Origin: Lautropia sp. SCN 69-89 | GTDB taxonomy: Bacteria; Pseudomonadota; Gammaproteobacteria; Burkholderiales; Burkholderiaceae_E | DNA: 56,881 nucleotides | Reading direction: 5' to 3' | Assembly: GCA_001724855.1 (NCBI GenBank) | Contig: MEED01000036.1 | Location: 1-56,881 of the forward strand | Shown here: piece by piece, positions 43,682 through 52,661 of the stretch | Numbering within the stretch: position 1 is the stretch's first letter | Layout: each line of letters starts with the position of its first letter | Notes under the pieces: generated by a model | What the model saw: only the letters and a program-made list of their open reading frames with translations | The model's database searches: none | What the model was told of the DNA's origin: nothing | Position numbers and translations under genes: made by a program

Positions 43682-45454
43682 TCAGCGCCGGCGCCGCCCC
43701 GCGATCAGGCCGGCGATCGAAAGAAACAATTCGTTTCCGATCGGCTCGGCGGGGTCGGTGGCCAGGCAACGCCGGTAGAACGGACTCAGGTCGAGCCCGA
43801 CGCCCAGCCCCAGCACCTCGACCATGCCCGCCTGCTCGTGGCGCGCCACCACTTCCTTCAGGTGGTTGTCCAGGTAGAAGCGGTCGTTGGCCAGCGCGGT
43901 TGCACTGTCCATCGGGCAGCCGTCGGAGATCACGATCAGGATGCGGCGCCGCGCGGCGCGCTGCATCAGCCGACCGCAGGCCCAGTCGAGCGCCTCGCCG
44001 TCGATGCCCTCGCGGTACAGGTCGGGTTTGAGCAGCGCGGCGAGATCGGTCCGCGCGCGCCGCCAGTTGCGGTCTGCGTTCTTGAACACCATGTGCAGCA
44101 CTTCGTTCAGGCGGCCGGGATGCGGCGGGCGTCCGCGCGCAAGCCATTCGCGATACGGGCGTCCGCCGTTCCAGGCGCCCGTGGTGAAGCCCAGCACCTC
44201 GGTGGCTGCGCCGGCGGTTTCGAGCGCGCGCACCATCACGTCGACGATCATGGCTACCGGCTCGACGTGCTCCTTCATCGACCCCGAGCAGTCGACCAGG
44301 AAAGCGAGCGCGCAATCGGCCACCGGGCGATGGCGTTCGAGCCGGAACAGCCGGCGCTCGGCCGGGGCACTGACGAGCCGCGCCAGCCGCGCTCCGTCGA
44401 CGTAGCCTTCCTCCTCGCCGAAACTCCAGCCGTCGCGCTGCGGCGTGGCGAGGATCGCCGCCAGCAGGCGCGACAGGCGGGCGAGGTGGATGCCGCTGGA
44501 CGCGATTCGCTGGTCCAGGCGCTGGCGGTATTCGCGCAGCAGTTCGCGGCGCACCAGCGCCGCCGCGTCGATCTCGCGATCGTAGCGCGTGGTGTACGCG
44601 CGATAGCCTTCGCCGCCGGCGTCGAAAACCTGGCTCTGGCCGCTCGCCGCGCTCGCGATGCCGTCGCCATCGTTCTGCTCGAAGTCGAGCAGCAACGCGA
44701 ACGCGGCCGGCGCGTCCTTGTCGTTGTCGTTGCGCGCGTCGCGTTCGCTCGCCTGCTGCGCTTCGGCCGCACGCACCATCGCGCCGACGATCGCGGCGAT
44801 GCGCAGCGCATGCGCGGCGAAGGCGCGCTGGTCGGCGCGTTCGCGCCGGATGCCGCCCAGCGTGCCCGCGAGCGCGCGGCCCAGCTTCGCCCGGGTGGTC
44901 TCGATGATCTCCTCGGTCTCCGCGAGCGGCGGCTTGCCGTTCAGCATCGACCAGCAGCTCTGCGCCAGTGCGTACATCAGCATCCCGAGCCGGGTCTCGG
45001 TGAGCCGCGACGCGTGGAACGCGCGCGACCATTGCTCGAAGCGATGTCGAAGGTTCGCGGCCACGCCGGGCATCTCCGCGGGTGCCAGCGTCTCGACGCG
45101 CAACTGCTCGAGCATCTCGAAGACCAGCCGCTCGACCGGGTCGGCGGGAGCGAGCTCCCGGTGCAGCGTCGGATCGGAGTGGCGCAGCCGCAGCGCCATC
45201 GCATCGGCCAGCCCGCGCCGCGAGCCGAAGTCCTCGAAGCCCGAGGCGACCGAGTCGTCGCGCAGGTGCGGGGCGAGGAAACGCAATGGCGCGTGTCCGC
45301 GGTGCAGCGCACCGCCGCGAAAGTGCAGTTGCGTGTCGCCGGTGAGCGCACGGATCGACGCCGCGCACAACTCCTCGATGCGCTGCTGGCGACGCATCTG
45401 CTGCTGCGTGCTGGCCTGCGGCTGCCCGCTGGCCTGCGGCTGCGCGACGGTCAC
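43682..45454 (-). CDS. cobT: CobT-like von Willebrand factor A protein
   Basis: A 590-residue protein. The N-terminal helical part (about 1-350) resembles the CobT cobaltochelatase subunit. The C-terminal VWA domain carries the metal-ion-dependent adhesion site in FLVDCSGSMKEHV, followed by GFTTGAWNGGRPYREWL, and ends near the final IAGRRRR. The GTG at 45454 overlaps the stop of the CobS-like gene by 4 bases (GTGA). With CobS, CobT drives cobalt insertion by CobN, but no cobN lies in the window. The role could instead be that of a MoxR/VWA-type chaperone acting on a neighbouring enzyme. Function is therefore open. Confidence 0.82.
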   Translation of the reverse strand: MTVAQPQASGQPQASTQQQMRRQQRIEELCAASIRALTGDTQLHFRGGALHRGHAPLRFLAPHLRDDSVASGFEDFGSRRGLADAMALRLRHSDPTLHRELAPADPVERLVFEMLEQLRVETLAPAEMPGVAANLRHRFEQWSRAFHASRLTETRLGMLMYALAQSCWSMLNGKPPLAETEEIIETTRAKLGRALAGTLGGIRRERADQRAFAAHALRIAAIVGAMVRAAEAQQASERDARNDNDKDAPAAFALLLDFEQNDGDGIASAASGQSQVFDAGGEGYRAYTTRYDREIDAAALVRRELLREYRQRLDQRIASSGIHLARLSRLLAAILATPQRDGWSFGEEEGYVDGARLARLVSAPAERRLFRLERHRPVADCALAFLVDCSGSMKEHVEPVAMIVDVMVRALETAGAATEVLGFTTGAWNGGRPYREWLARGRPPHPGRLNEVLHMVFKNADRNWRRARTDLAALLKPDLYREGIDGEALDWACGRLMQRAARRRILIVISDGCPMDSATALANDRFYLDNHLKEVVARHEQAGMVEVLGLGVGLDLSPFYRRCLATDPAEPIGNELFLSIAGLIAGRRRR

Positions 45455-46431
45455 TGGGGCGCGGTCCCCGCGGCCTGCGATTCGTCGAGCTCTTCGCCGA
45501 AGCAGCGCTGGTAGTACTCGGCGACGATCGGCCGCTCGACTTCGTCGCACTTGTTCAGGAAGGCCAGCCGGAACGCGAGCGCCGGGTCGTGGAAGATCTC
45601 GCAGTTCTCGGCCCAGGTGATCACGGTGCGCGGCGACATCAGCGTGGAGAGGTCGCCGGCGGCGAAGCCCTTGCGCGTGAGTTCGGCCAGAGCGACCATC
45701 GACCCGATCAGCTTGCGGCCGCGTTCGTGCGCCTTCGAAGGCACGCGCGCGAGCACGATCGCGACTTCCTCGTCGCGCGGCAGGTAATTGAGGGTGGCCA
45801 CGATGTTCCACCGGTCGATCTGCGCATGGTTCAGCGCCTGCGTGCCCTGGTACATGCCGCTCGGGTTGCCCAGCCCCACCGTGTTCGAGGTGGCGAACAG
45901 CCGGAAATACGGATGCGGGCGGATCACCCGGTTCTGGTCGAGCAGCGTAAACCGGCCGTCACGCTCCAGGATGCGCTGGATCACGAACATCACGTCGGGG
46001 CGCCCGGCGTCGTATTCGTCGAACACCAGCGCGACCGGGCGCTGCAGCGCCCACGGCACGATGCCTTCCTGGAACTCGGTCACCTGCAGGCCGTCGCGCA
46101 CCACGATCGCATCCTTGCCCACCAGGTCGAGGCGGCTCACATGACCGTCGAGGTTCACCCGCACGCAGGGCCAGTTCAGCCGGGCCGCGACCTGCTCGAT
46201 GTGCGTCGACTTGCCGGTGCCGTGCAGCCCCTGGACCATCACCCGGCGGTTGCGGGCGAAGCCGGCCAGGATGGCCAGCGTGACCTCGGGATTGAAGCGA
46301 TACGCGTCGTCGACGTCGGGCACGTGGTCGTCGCGCTCGCGGAAGGCAGGCACTTCAAGGTCGGAATCGATGCCGAACACGGCTCGCACCGACACCATCA
46401 GTTCGGGTTCGGACAGGGCGGGGAGGGTCAT
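45451..46431 (-). CDS. cobS: CobS-like AAA+ ATPase (MoxR clade)
   Basis: A 326-residue AAA+ protein with Walker A GLHGTGKSTH (about 72-81), the CobS-type segment CVRVNLDGHVSRLDLVGKDAI, Walker B VALVFDEYDAG, and sensor region FRLFATSNTVGLGNPSGMYQGTQALN. It matches CobS, the ATPase partner of CobT. The ATG at 46431 fits the family start (TLPALSEPEL). It is divergent from xsc with a 210-base AT-richer control region between them, so the CobST-like operon and the sulfonate operon could share regulation. Confidence 0.85.
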   Translation of the reverse strand: MTLPALSEPELMVSVRAVFGIDSDLEVPAFRERDDHVPDVDDAYRFNPEVTLAILAGFARNRRVMVQGLHGTGKSTHIEQVAARLNWPCVRVNLDGHVSRLDLVGKDAIVVRDGLQVTEFQEGIVPWALQRPVALVFDEYDAGRPDVMFVIQRILERDGRFTLLDQNRVIRPHPYFRLFATSNTVGLGNPSGMYQGTQALNHAQIDRWNIVATLNYLPRDEEVAIVLARVPSKAHERGRKLIGSMVALAELTRKGFAAGDLSTLMSPRTVITWAENCEIFHDPALAFRLAFLNKCDEVERPIVAEYYQRCFGEELDESQAAGTAPQ

Positions 46432-46514
46432 GCCGGCTACCTCGACTCGGGAATGTCTCATGATACCGATATTCCGAAATTTGATCTATTGCATATCTGA
46501 TTTCGAAATTACCG

Positions 46515-46544
46515 TTGACGAGTCCCGAAATCGTCCGATACAGT
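46515..46544 (+). promoter_or_regulatory. Candidate xsc promoter
   Basis: TTGACG (46515-46520), an 18-base spacer and TACAGT (46539-46544) lie in the AT-richer divergent region. The predicted start near 46551 leaves a leader of about 90 bases before the xsc ATG. Confidence 0.5.
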
Positions 46545-46574
46545 TCCGCCATCAGATCGGTAAATCGAACATTC

Positions 46575-46590
46575 TGTACCGGAATCCGAT
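46575..46590 (+). promoter_or_regulatory. Candidate operator in the xsc leader
   Basis: TGTACCGGAATCCGAT contains the inverted repeat CGGA-A-TCCG. Nearly the same sequence (TGTACCGG, two variable bases, TCCGA) occurs at 56477 upstream of the iclR-type gene, which suggests a shared regulator. Inferred by eye. Confidence 0.4.
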
Positions 46591-46641
46591 CAGGATCTTT
46601 CGGCCCCCCGTCCAACCGTTCCATCCCCAAGAGGAGACACG

Positions 46642-48462
46642 ATGAGCAAGCAAGCACCCGGAAACGCCCGCTCGGTGGTGAAGGGCGTTCAGAAGATGAC
46701 GCCGTCCGAAGCGTTCGTCGAGACGATGGTGGCCAACGGCGTCACCGACATGTTCGGCATCATGGGCTCGGCGTTCATGGACGCGATGGACATCTTCGCA
46801 CCCGCCGGCATCCGCCTGATTCCGGTGGTGCACGAACAGGGCGCCGGCCACATGGCCGACGGCTACGCGCGCGTGAGCGGCCGTCACGGCGTGGTGATCG
46901 GCCAGAACGGCCCCGGCATCAGCAACTGCGTGACCGCCATCGCGGCGGCCTACTGGGCGCACACCCCGGTGGTGATCGTCACGCCGCAGACCGGGTCGAC
47001 CACGATCGGGCTGGGCGGCTTCCAGGAGTGCAATCAGCTGCCGATGTTCCAGGAATTCACCAAGTACCAGGGCCACGTCACGCACCCGGCGCGCATGGCC
47101 GAGTTCACCGGCCGCTGCTTCGATCGGGCGATGTCGGAGATGGGCCCGACGCAGCTGAACATCCCGCGCGACTACTTCTACGGCGAGATCAACGCCGAGA
47201 TCCCGATGCCCTCGCGGCTCGATCGCGGGCCCGGCGGCGAGAACAGCCTGAACGAGGCGGCCGACCTGCTGGCGCAGGCGAAGTTTCCGGTGATCATCTC
47301 CGGCGGCGGCGTGGTGATGGCCGATGGCGTCGAGGAGTGCAAGGCGCTGGCCGAGCGGCTGGGTGCCCCGGTGGTCAACAGCTACCTGCACAACGATTCG
47401 TTTCCGGCCAGCCACCCGCTGTGGTGCGGCCCGCTGGGCTACCAGGGCTCGAAGGCGGCGATGAAGCTGATGGCGCAGGCCGACGTGGTCGTGGCGCTGG
47501 GTTCGCGGCTGGGCCCGTTCGGCACGCTGCCGCAGCACGGCATGGACTACTGGCCGAAGAACGCGAAGATCATCCAGATCGACGCCGACAACAAGATGCT
47601 CGGCCTGGTGAAGAAGATCTCGGTGGGCATTTGCGGCGACGCCAAGGCTGCCGCGACCGCGCTCGTGCAGCGCCTGGCCAAACGCACGCTCGCCTGCGAC
47701 GCGACGAAGGCCCAGCGCGCCGCCACCGTCGCCGCCGAGAAGGCGGCCTGGGAGAAAGAGCTCGACGAGTGGACCCACGAGAGGGATCCGTACAGCCTCG
47801 ACATGATCGCCGAGCAGTCCGGCGAGAAGCCGTTCTCCGGCGGCCAGTACCTGCACCCGCGACAGGTGCTGCGCGAACTCGAACGCGCGATGCCGGCCGA
47901 CGTGATGGTGTCCACCGACATCGGCAACATCAACTCGGTGGCCAACAGCTACCTGCGCTTCGAGAAGCCCCGCAGTTTCTTTGCCGCGATGAGCTTCGGC
48001 AACTGCGGCTACGCCTTCCCGACGATCATCGGCGCGAAGGTCGCCGCGCCGCACCGCCCGGCGATCTCCTACGCCGGCGACGGTGCCTGGGGCATGAGCC
48101 TGATGGAGACGATGACCTGCGTGCGCCACGACATCCCGGTGACCGCGGTCGTGTTCCACAACCGCCAGTGGGGCGCCGAGAAGAAGAACCAGGTCGACTT
48201 CTACAACCGGCGATTCGTCGCCGGCGAACTCGACAACCCGAGCTTCGCGGGCATCGCGAAGGCGATGGGCGCCGAGGGCATCGTGGTCGATCGGCTCGAG
48301 GACGTCGGCCCGGCGCTGAAGCGCGCGGTGGACATGCAGATGAACGACCGCAAGACCTGCATCGTCGAGATCATGTGCACGCGCGAGCTGGGCGACCCGT
48401 TCCGCCGCGACGCACTGTCCAGGCCGGTGCGCTTCCTCGACAAGTACAAGGACTACGTCTGA
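46642..48462 (+). CDS. xsc: Sulfoacetaldehyde acetyltransferase
   Basis: Xsc is a ThDP enzyme that cleaves sulfoacetaldehyde with phosphate into acetyl phosphate and sulfite. The 606-residue protein has the family N-terminal region KMTPSEAFVETMVANGVTDMFGIMGSAFMDAMDIF. VVHEQGAGHMADGYARVSGRHGVVIGQNGPGISN follows, as do Xsc-like PQTGSTTIGLGGFQE and the PP-domain motif YAGDGAWGMSLMETMTC...NRQWGAEKKNQVDFY. A strong AAGAGGAGA precedes the ATG. Together with pta, the TRAP genes and TauXY it defines a C2-sulfonate pathway. Sulfite oxidase is not in view. Confidence 0.95.
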   Translation: MSKQAPGNARSVVKGVQKMTPSEAFVETMVANGVTDMFGIMGSAFMDAMDIFAPAGIRLIPVVHEQGAGHMADGYARVSGRHGVVIGQNGPGISNCVTAIAAAYWAHTPVVIVTPQTGSTTIGLGGFQECNQLPMFQEFTKYQGHVTHPARMAEFTGRCFDRAMSEMGPTQLNIPRDYFYGEINAEIPMPSRLDRGPGGENSLNEAADLLAQAKFPVIISGGGVVMADGVEECKALAERLGAPVVNSYLHNDSFPASHPLWCGPLGYQGSKAAMKLMAQADVVVALGSRLGPFGTLPQHGMDYWPKNAKIIQIDADNKMLGLVKKISVGICGDAKAAATALVQRLAKRTLACDATKAQRAATVAAEKAAWEKELDEWTHERDPYSLDMIAEQSGEKPFSGGQYLHPRQVLRELERAMPADVMVSTDIGNINSVANSYLRFEKPRSFFAAMSFGNCGYAFPTIIGAKVAAPHRPAISYAGDGAWGMSLMETMTCVRHDIPVTAVVFHNRQWGAEKKNQVDFYNRRFVAGELDNPSFAGIAKAMGAEGIVVDRLEDVGPALKRAVDMQMNDRKTCIVEIMCTRELGDPFRRDALSRPVRFLDKYKDYV

Positions 48463-48526
48463 GCAACCGGCGCTCGCGGGGCGCGCCATCCGGCGCCGCC
48501 CCGCCGCGTCCAGGAGAACCGTTTCG

Positions 48527-49591
48527 ATGTCCACTTCGGCCTCGCTCGCGCTCGACGCACGCGCACAACCCGGCTTTCGCGGCCTGCTGCCCGGCTTCAT
48601 GCTGTGCGGGGTGATCGCGCTGGCGGCGTCGTTCGTGTCGGACCACTACGGCGGGCCGAAGTTTCTCTACGCGCTGCTGCTCGGCATCGCGTTCAATTTC
48701 ATGGTCGACAACCCGAAGACCCTGCCGGGCATCGAGATGTCGGCGAAGAACCTGGTGCGCATCGGCGTCGGCCTGCTCGGCGCGCGTATCGCCTTCAGCG
48801 ACGTCGCGGCGCTGGGTGCGGCCGGCATCGTCGCGCTGGCGGGCACCGTGGTGCTCACCATCGGCTTCGGCGTGCTGCTTGCGCGCCTGCTGCGGCTGCC
48901 TCCCACGCTGGGCCTGCTCTCGGGCGGCGGCACCGGCATCTGCGGCATCTCGGCGACTCTCGCGATCTCCTCGACGCTGCCGCAGACCCGCGAGACCGAG
49001 CGCTACACGCTGCTCACGGCGATCGGCGTGGCGAGCCTGTCCACGGCCGCGATGGTCCTGTATCCGCTGGCGGTGCCCAACCTGGGCCTGAGTGCGACCG
49101 AGGCGGGCCTGTTCCTGGGCGGCTCGATCCACGACGTCGCGCAGGTGGTGGGCGCCGGTTTCATGATCTCGCCGCAAGTCGGTGACGCGGCCACGCTGAG
49201 CAAGATGTTCCGCGTCGCGCTGCTGGTGCCGGTGGTGATCGCCTGCGCGCTCGTCTTTCGCAAGCGTCGCGGCAGCGCGCATCGCGGCGCGGTGCCCGGC
49301 CGCGACGGCCACGACCGCCGCCAGCCGCTGCTGCCCGCGTTCCTGGTGGCGTTCGCGGTGCTGGTCGCGGTGAACAGCCTGGGCTGGATCCCGCAGTCGG
49401 TGCAGGCGGCGGCCTCGGGCATCTCGGGCTGGTGCCTGGTGATCGCGATCGCGGCGCTGGGCGTGAAGACTTCGCCGGAGAAGCTGGTCGAGCTGGGCTG
49501 GCGCCCGGTGGTGCTGATGGCCGGCGAGGCAATCTTCGTCGCGCTGTACATGCTGTCGATCGTCTTCCTGCTGCGCCTGCTGGCGACCTGA
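48527..49591 (+). CDS. YeiH-family putative sulfate/sulfite exporter
   Basis: A 354-residue integral membrane protein with about ten hydrophobic segments and the family signatures GPKFLYALLLGIAFNFM, NLVRIGVGLLGARI, LSGGGTGICGISATLAIS and GGSIHDVAQVVGAGFMIS. Members of this family (annotated putative sulfate exporter) recur beside sulfonate-degradation genes. Here it follows xsc by 64 bases, so it probably disposes of the sulfite or sulfate released by Xsc. The transported ion is inferred from context. Confidence 0.85.
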   Translation: MSTSASLALDARAQPGFRGLLPGFMLCGVIALAASFVSDHYGGPKFLYALLLGIAFNFMVDNPKTLPGIEMSAKNLVRIGVGLLGARIAFSDVAALGAAGIVALAGTVVLTIGFGVLLARLLRLPPTLGLLSGGGTGICGISATLAISSTLPQTRETERYTLLTAIGVASLSTAAMVLYPLAVPNLGLSATEAGLFLGGSIHDVAQVVGAGFMISPQVGDAATLSKMFRVALLVPVVIACALVFRKRRGSAHRGAVPGRDGHDRRQPLLPAFLVAFAVLVAVNSLGWIPQSVQAAASGISGWCLVIAIAALGVKTSPEKLVELGWRPVVLMAGEAIFVALYMLSIVFLLRLLAT

Positions 49592-49657
49592 CCCCGCGCG
49601 AACCGCAAGCGAGCGAACCCCTTTCACCCGAACCCCAACGACATACGGAGCCCGAGC

Positions 49658-50050
49658 ATGAGCACACCCAACGTCGAATTCCTGAAGGCCTTCGGCGACG
49701 CCTGGAATCGCCACGACATCGAGGCGCTGATGAGCATGATGGACGATGACTGCGTCTTCCATGCGGTGGGCGGCCCCGACCTGTTCGGCAAGAGCTACGT
49801 GGGCCGCGCCGAGGTGCGCGCCGGGTTCGAAGCCGCCTGGAAGACCTTCCCCGACGCGGCCTGGCTCGACGGCGAGCATTTCGTCTGCGGCGACCGGGGC
49901 GTCTCGGAGACCACCTTCAAGGGCACGCGCACCGACGGCACGCGCGTGGAGGCGCGGATGGTGGACGTCTTCACCTTCCGCAACGGAAAGATCGCCATCA
50001 AGAACGCCTTCCGCAAGGACCGTCCGCCGGTGGTCGCCGCCGGCCGCTGA
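49658..50050 (+). CDS. tauX: NTF2-like small protein, putative taurine dehydrogenase small subunit TauX
   Basis: A 130-residue SnoaL/NTF2-like protein: VEFLKAFGDAWNRHDIEALMSMMDDDCVFHAVGGPD, then GRAEVRAGFEAAWKTFPDA and VDVFTFRNGKIAIKNAF. On its own the fold says little. It lies 47 bases before a FAD oxidoreductase in a cluster with xsc and a TRAP transporter, which is the arrangement of tauXY. I infer TauX from this context and from size (about 14 kDa). A generic NTF2 protein is the fallback. Confidence 0.65.
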   Translation: MSTPNVEFLKAFGDAWNRHDIEALMSMMDDDCVFHAVGGPDLFGKSYVGRAEVRAGFEAAWKTFPDAAWLDGEHFVCGDRGVSETTFKGTRTDGTRVEARMVDVFTFRNGKIAIKNAFRKDRPPVVAAGR

Positions 50051-50097
50051 TCATCGTCGCGCACCCGCGCGCATCCGCCCCCCGAGGAAACCCAGCC

Positions 50098-51537
50098 ATG
50101 TCCGCAACCGCCACGGCCGCCCCCCAAACCGCAGGCCACGCGACCGCGAGCCTGCGTGCCTACGACCCGGCCTACGATCCGCTCGTTTCGTCCACGCCGG
50201 GACACGGCACCGACTACGCGCCCACCTACTGGATCGGCACCGCGGGCCCGCCGCCCGAGGACGACGGCCCGGTGGTCAGCGACATGGACGTCGACGTCGC
50301 GATCATCGGCTCGGGCTTCACCGGCCTGACCGCGGCGATCTTCCTCGCGCAGGAGCACGGCATCAAGGCCACCGTGCTCGAGGCCAACCGCAGCAGTTGG
50401 GGATGCAGCACGCGCAACGGCGGCCAGGCGCAATGCGCGTCGGGACGGCTCAAGCGCTCGCAATGGATCACCCGCTACGGGCTGGACACTGCGCTGGCGC
50501 TGCATCGCGAATGCCTCGAAGGCATGGAGACCTTCAAGGCACTGATCAAGGACATCGACTGCGAGCCGCAGCCCGGCGGCCACCTCTACATCGCGCACCG
50601 GCCGAAGGTCATGCCGACGCTGGCGAAGGAAGTCGAGTGCCTGCGCGAGGTCTTCAAGTACGACGCGCGCCTGCTCGACGCCGAGACGGTCAAGCGCGAA
50701 TGGGTCGACGACCGCGAGGCCGCCGGCGCGATGCACGAGCCCGAGGGCATCGGCATCCACGCCGGCAAGCTCGCCTTCGGCTACCTGAAGAAGGCGCGCG
50801 CGCTGGGCGTGAAGGTGCATCCCGCGAGCCCGGTGCAGGGCTGGGAGACGCGCAACGGGGTGCACCACCTGCGCACGCCCGGCGGCACCGTCAGGGCGCG
50901 CGCGGTGGGCGTCGCCACCGGCGGCTACACCTCGCAGACGCTGCACGGCGAACTGAAGAACCGGCTGCTGCCGATCCTGTCGAACTCGATCGTCACGCGC
51001 CCGCTCACGCAATCGGAGATCGACGCGTGCAACTTCAGGACGCGACAGGTCCTCACCGACACGCGCGTGTTGCGGCACTACTACCGCCTGCTTCCGGACA
51101 ACCGGCTGCAGATCGGCAGCCGCAGCGCGATCACGGGCCGCGATGCGCCGCAGAAGAAGTACGAACAGTTTCTGGTGAACGACCTGCAGCGCAAGTTTCC
51201 CGCGCTCGCGGGCATCCCGATCGAGTATTCCTGGTGGGGCTGGGTCGACGTCGCACACGACATGATGCCGCGCATCTTCCAGCCCGATCCTTCGCAGTCG
51301 CTGTACTACGCGCTTGGATACGGCGGCAACGGCGTGATGTACTCGGCGCAGGCCGGCCGCAGGCTGGCGCAGTGGATCGCCGGGCAGGGGGCTTCGCTGC
51401 AGTTGCCGATCTTCCGCTCGAAGCTGCCGTTCCCGAACATCCGCGAAATGGTGGTTTCCGAACACTTCGCGCCGTTTCGCCGTTTCGGCCAGTGGTTCCT
51501 GTACCGCTGGTACTACCTGAACGACGAGATCCTGTAG
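50098..51537 (+). CDS. tauY: FAD-dependent oxidoreductase, putative taurine dehydrogenase large subunit TauY
   Basis: A 479-residue DAO-family flavoprotein with the dinucleotide motif IIGSGFTGLTAA (about 70-82), VLEANRSSWGCSTRNGGQ (family covalent or near-flavin region) and the late GYGGNGVMYSAQAGR. Relatives oxidise amines such as gamma-glutamylputrescine. Next to xsc, a TRAP transporter and the TauX-like gene, deamination of taurine to sulfoacetaldehyde is the best reading. The long N-terminal stretch before the Rossmann fold (about 65 residues) has no signal peptide. Substrate is inferred, not shown. Confidence 0.7.
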   Translation: MSATATAAPQTAGHATASLRAYDPAYDPLVSSTPGHGTDYAPTYWIGTAGPPPEDDGPVVSDMDVDVAIIGSGFTGLTAAIFLAQEHGIKATVLEANRSSWGCSTRNGGQAQCASGRLKRSQWITRYGLDTALALHRECLEGMETFKALIKDIDCEPQPGGHLYIAHRPKVMPTLAKEVECLREVFKYDARLLDAETVKREWVDDREAAGAMHEPEGIGIHAGKLAFGYLKKARALGVKVHPASPVQGWETRNGVHHLRTPGGTVRARAVGVATGGYTSQTLHGELKNRLLPILSNSIVTRPLTQSEIDACNFRTRQVLTDTRVLRHYYRLLPDNRLQIGSRSAITGRDAPQKKYEQFLVNDLQRKFPALAGIPIEYSWWGWVDVAHDMMPRIFQPDPSQSLYYALGYGGNGVMYSAQAGRRLAQWIAGQGASLQLPIFRSKLPFPNIREMVVSEHFAPFRRFGQWFLYRWYYLNDEIL

Positions 51538-51577
51538 ACCGGCCTCCGCCGCCCATCCCTCCACCGAGGAGACACCG

Positions 51578-52573
51578 ATGAGACTTCGCAAGACCCTGCT
51601 CGTATCGCTGTTCGCCGCCGCCGGCCTGCTGGCCGGCGCCCCGGCTGCCGTCGCCAAGACCTTCAAGGTCGCCATCGGCGACGCCGCCGGCGGCACGCAG
51701 CACCATTTCGGCCTCACCTTCGCCAAGCTGTTCGCCGAGAAGACCGGCGGCGCGCACAAGGCCGACCTGTTCCCCAACAGCCAGCTCGGCAGCGAGGAGG
51801 ACACGGTCAACAACGCCGCGATGGGGCTGCTCGACTTCTCGATCCTCGCGATCAACAACATCACGCCGTTCTCGCCCACGGTGGGCGTGCTCACGCTGCC
51901 CTACGTGATCCAGAGCGCCGAGGAGGCGAAGAAGCTGACCACGGGTCCCGTCGGCAAGGAGCTCGCCGAGAACACGGTGCGCGACGCGGGCGTGCGCATC
52001 ATCGGCTGGACGTATTCGGGATTTCGCCGGCTCACCAACTCGAAACGTCCGGTGAAGACGCTCGAGGACCTGCAGGGGCTGGTCATCCGGGTGCCCAAGA
52101 ACGAGATCATGATCGCCACCTACCAGGCCTGGGGCATCAACCCGACGCCGATGGCCTGGTCGGAAACCTTCACCGGCCTGCAGCAGCGCGTGATCGACGG
52201 CCAGGACAACCCGTACATCACCATCTCGGCGATGAAGTTCTACGAGGTGCAGAAGTACATCACCAACATCCGCTACATCTTCTCGCTCGAGCCGATGATC
52301 GTCAGCGACCAGGTGTTCAAGTCGCAGAAACCCGACGTGCAGAAGGCGATCCTCGACGCGGGCCAGGAAGCCACCGAGGAGAGCTACCGCTACCTGCTCG
52401 CGAGCGAGGAGAAGATCCGCAAGGACCTGGCCGCGCGCGGCATGGAGATCGTCGACCCGGCCAACGGCGAGAAAGCCTGGATCGAGAAGGCGAAGACCGT
52501 GTGGCCGAAGTTCTACAAGAGCATCGGCGGCAAGGACAAGCTCGACCGCGTGCTCAAGGAACTCGGCCGCTGA
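51578..52573 (+). CDS. tauK: TRAP transporter substrate-binding protein (DctP family), putative TauK
   Basis: A 331-residue periplasmic binding protein. A Sec signal peptide (basic MRLRKT, hydrophobic core, cleavage after AVAK or VA-K near residue 25) precedes the DctP fold. Landmarks are LFPNSQLGSEEDTVNNAAMGLLDFSI, GWTYSGFRRLTNSKRPVKTLEDLQGLVIRVPKN and ETFTGLQQRVIDGQDNPYITI. The arginine in VIRVP is the expected carboxylate or sulfonate ligand. TauKLM TRAP systems for taurine are known in Rhodobacter; here the ligand is inferred. AGGAGACACC precedes the ATG. Confidence 0.85.
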   Translation: MRLRKTLLVSLFAAAGLLAGAPAAVAKTFKVAIGDAAGGTQHHFGLTFAKLFAEKTGGAHKADLFPNSQLGSEEDTVNNAAMGLLDFSILAINNITPFSPTVGVLTLPYVIQSAEEAKKLTTGPVGKELAENTVRDAGVRIIGWTYSGFRRLTNSKRPVKTLEDLQGLVIRVPKNEIMIATYQAWGINPTPMAWSETFTGLQQRVIDGQDNPYITISAMKFYEVQKYITNIRYIFSLEPMIVSDQVFKSQKPDVQKAILDAGQEATEESYRYLLASEEKIRKDLAARGMEIVDPANGEKAWIEKAKTVWPKFYKSIGGKDKLDRVLKELGR

Positions 52574-52661
52574 GCCACCGCGCACCCACGTCGCCGCCCG
52601 CAGCCGCGCCGGGCGGCGGCGCGCGACGATCGGCGGCGCCATCCACCCGACGGAGATACCC

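Noticed and set aside
43682-46431. Cobalamin biosynthesis cluster
   Set aside because: Only the CobS- and CobT-like genes are present; no cobN, cob/cbi genes or B12 riboswitch appear in the window.
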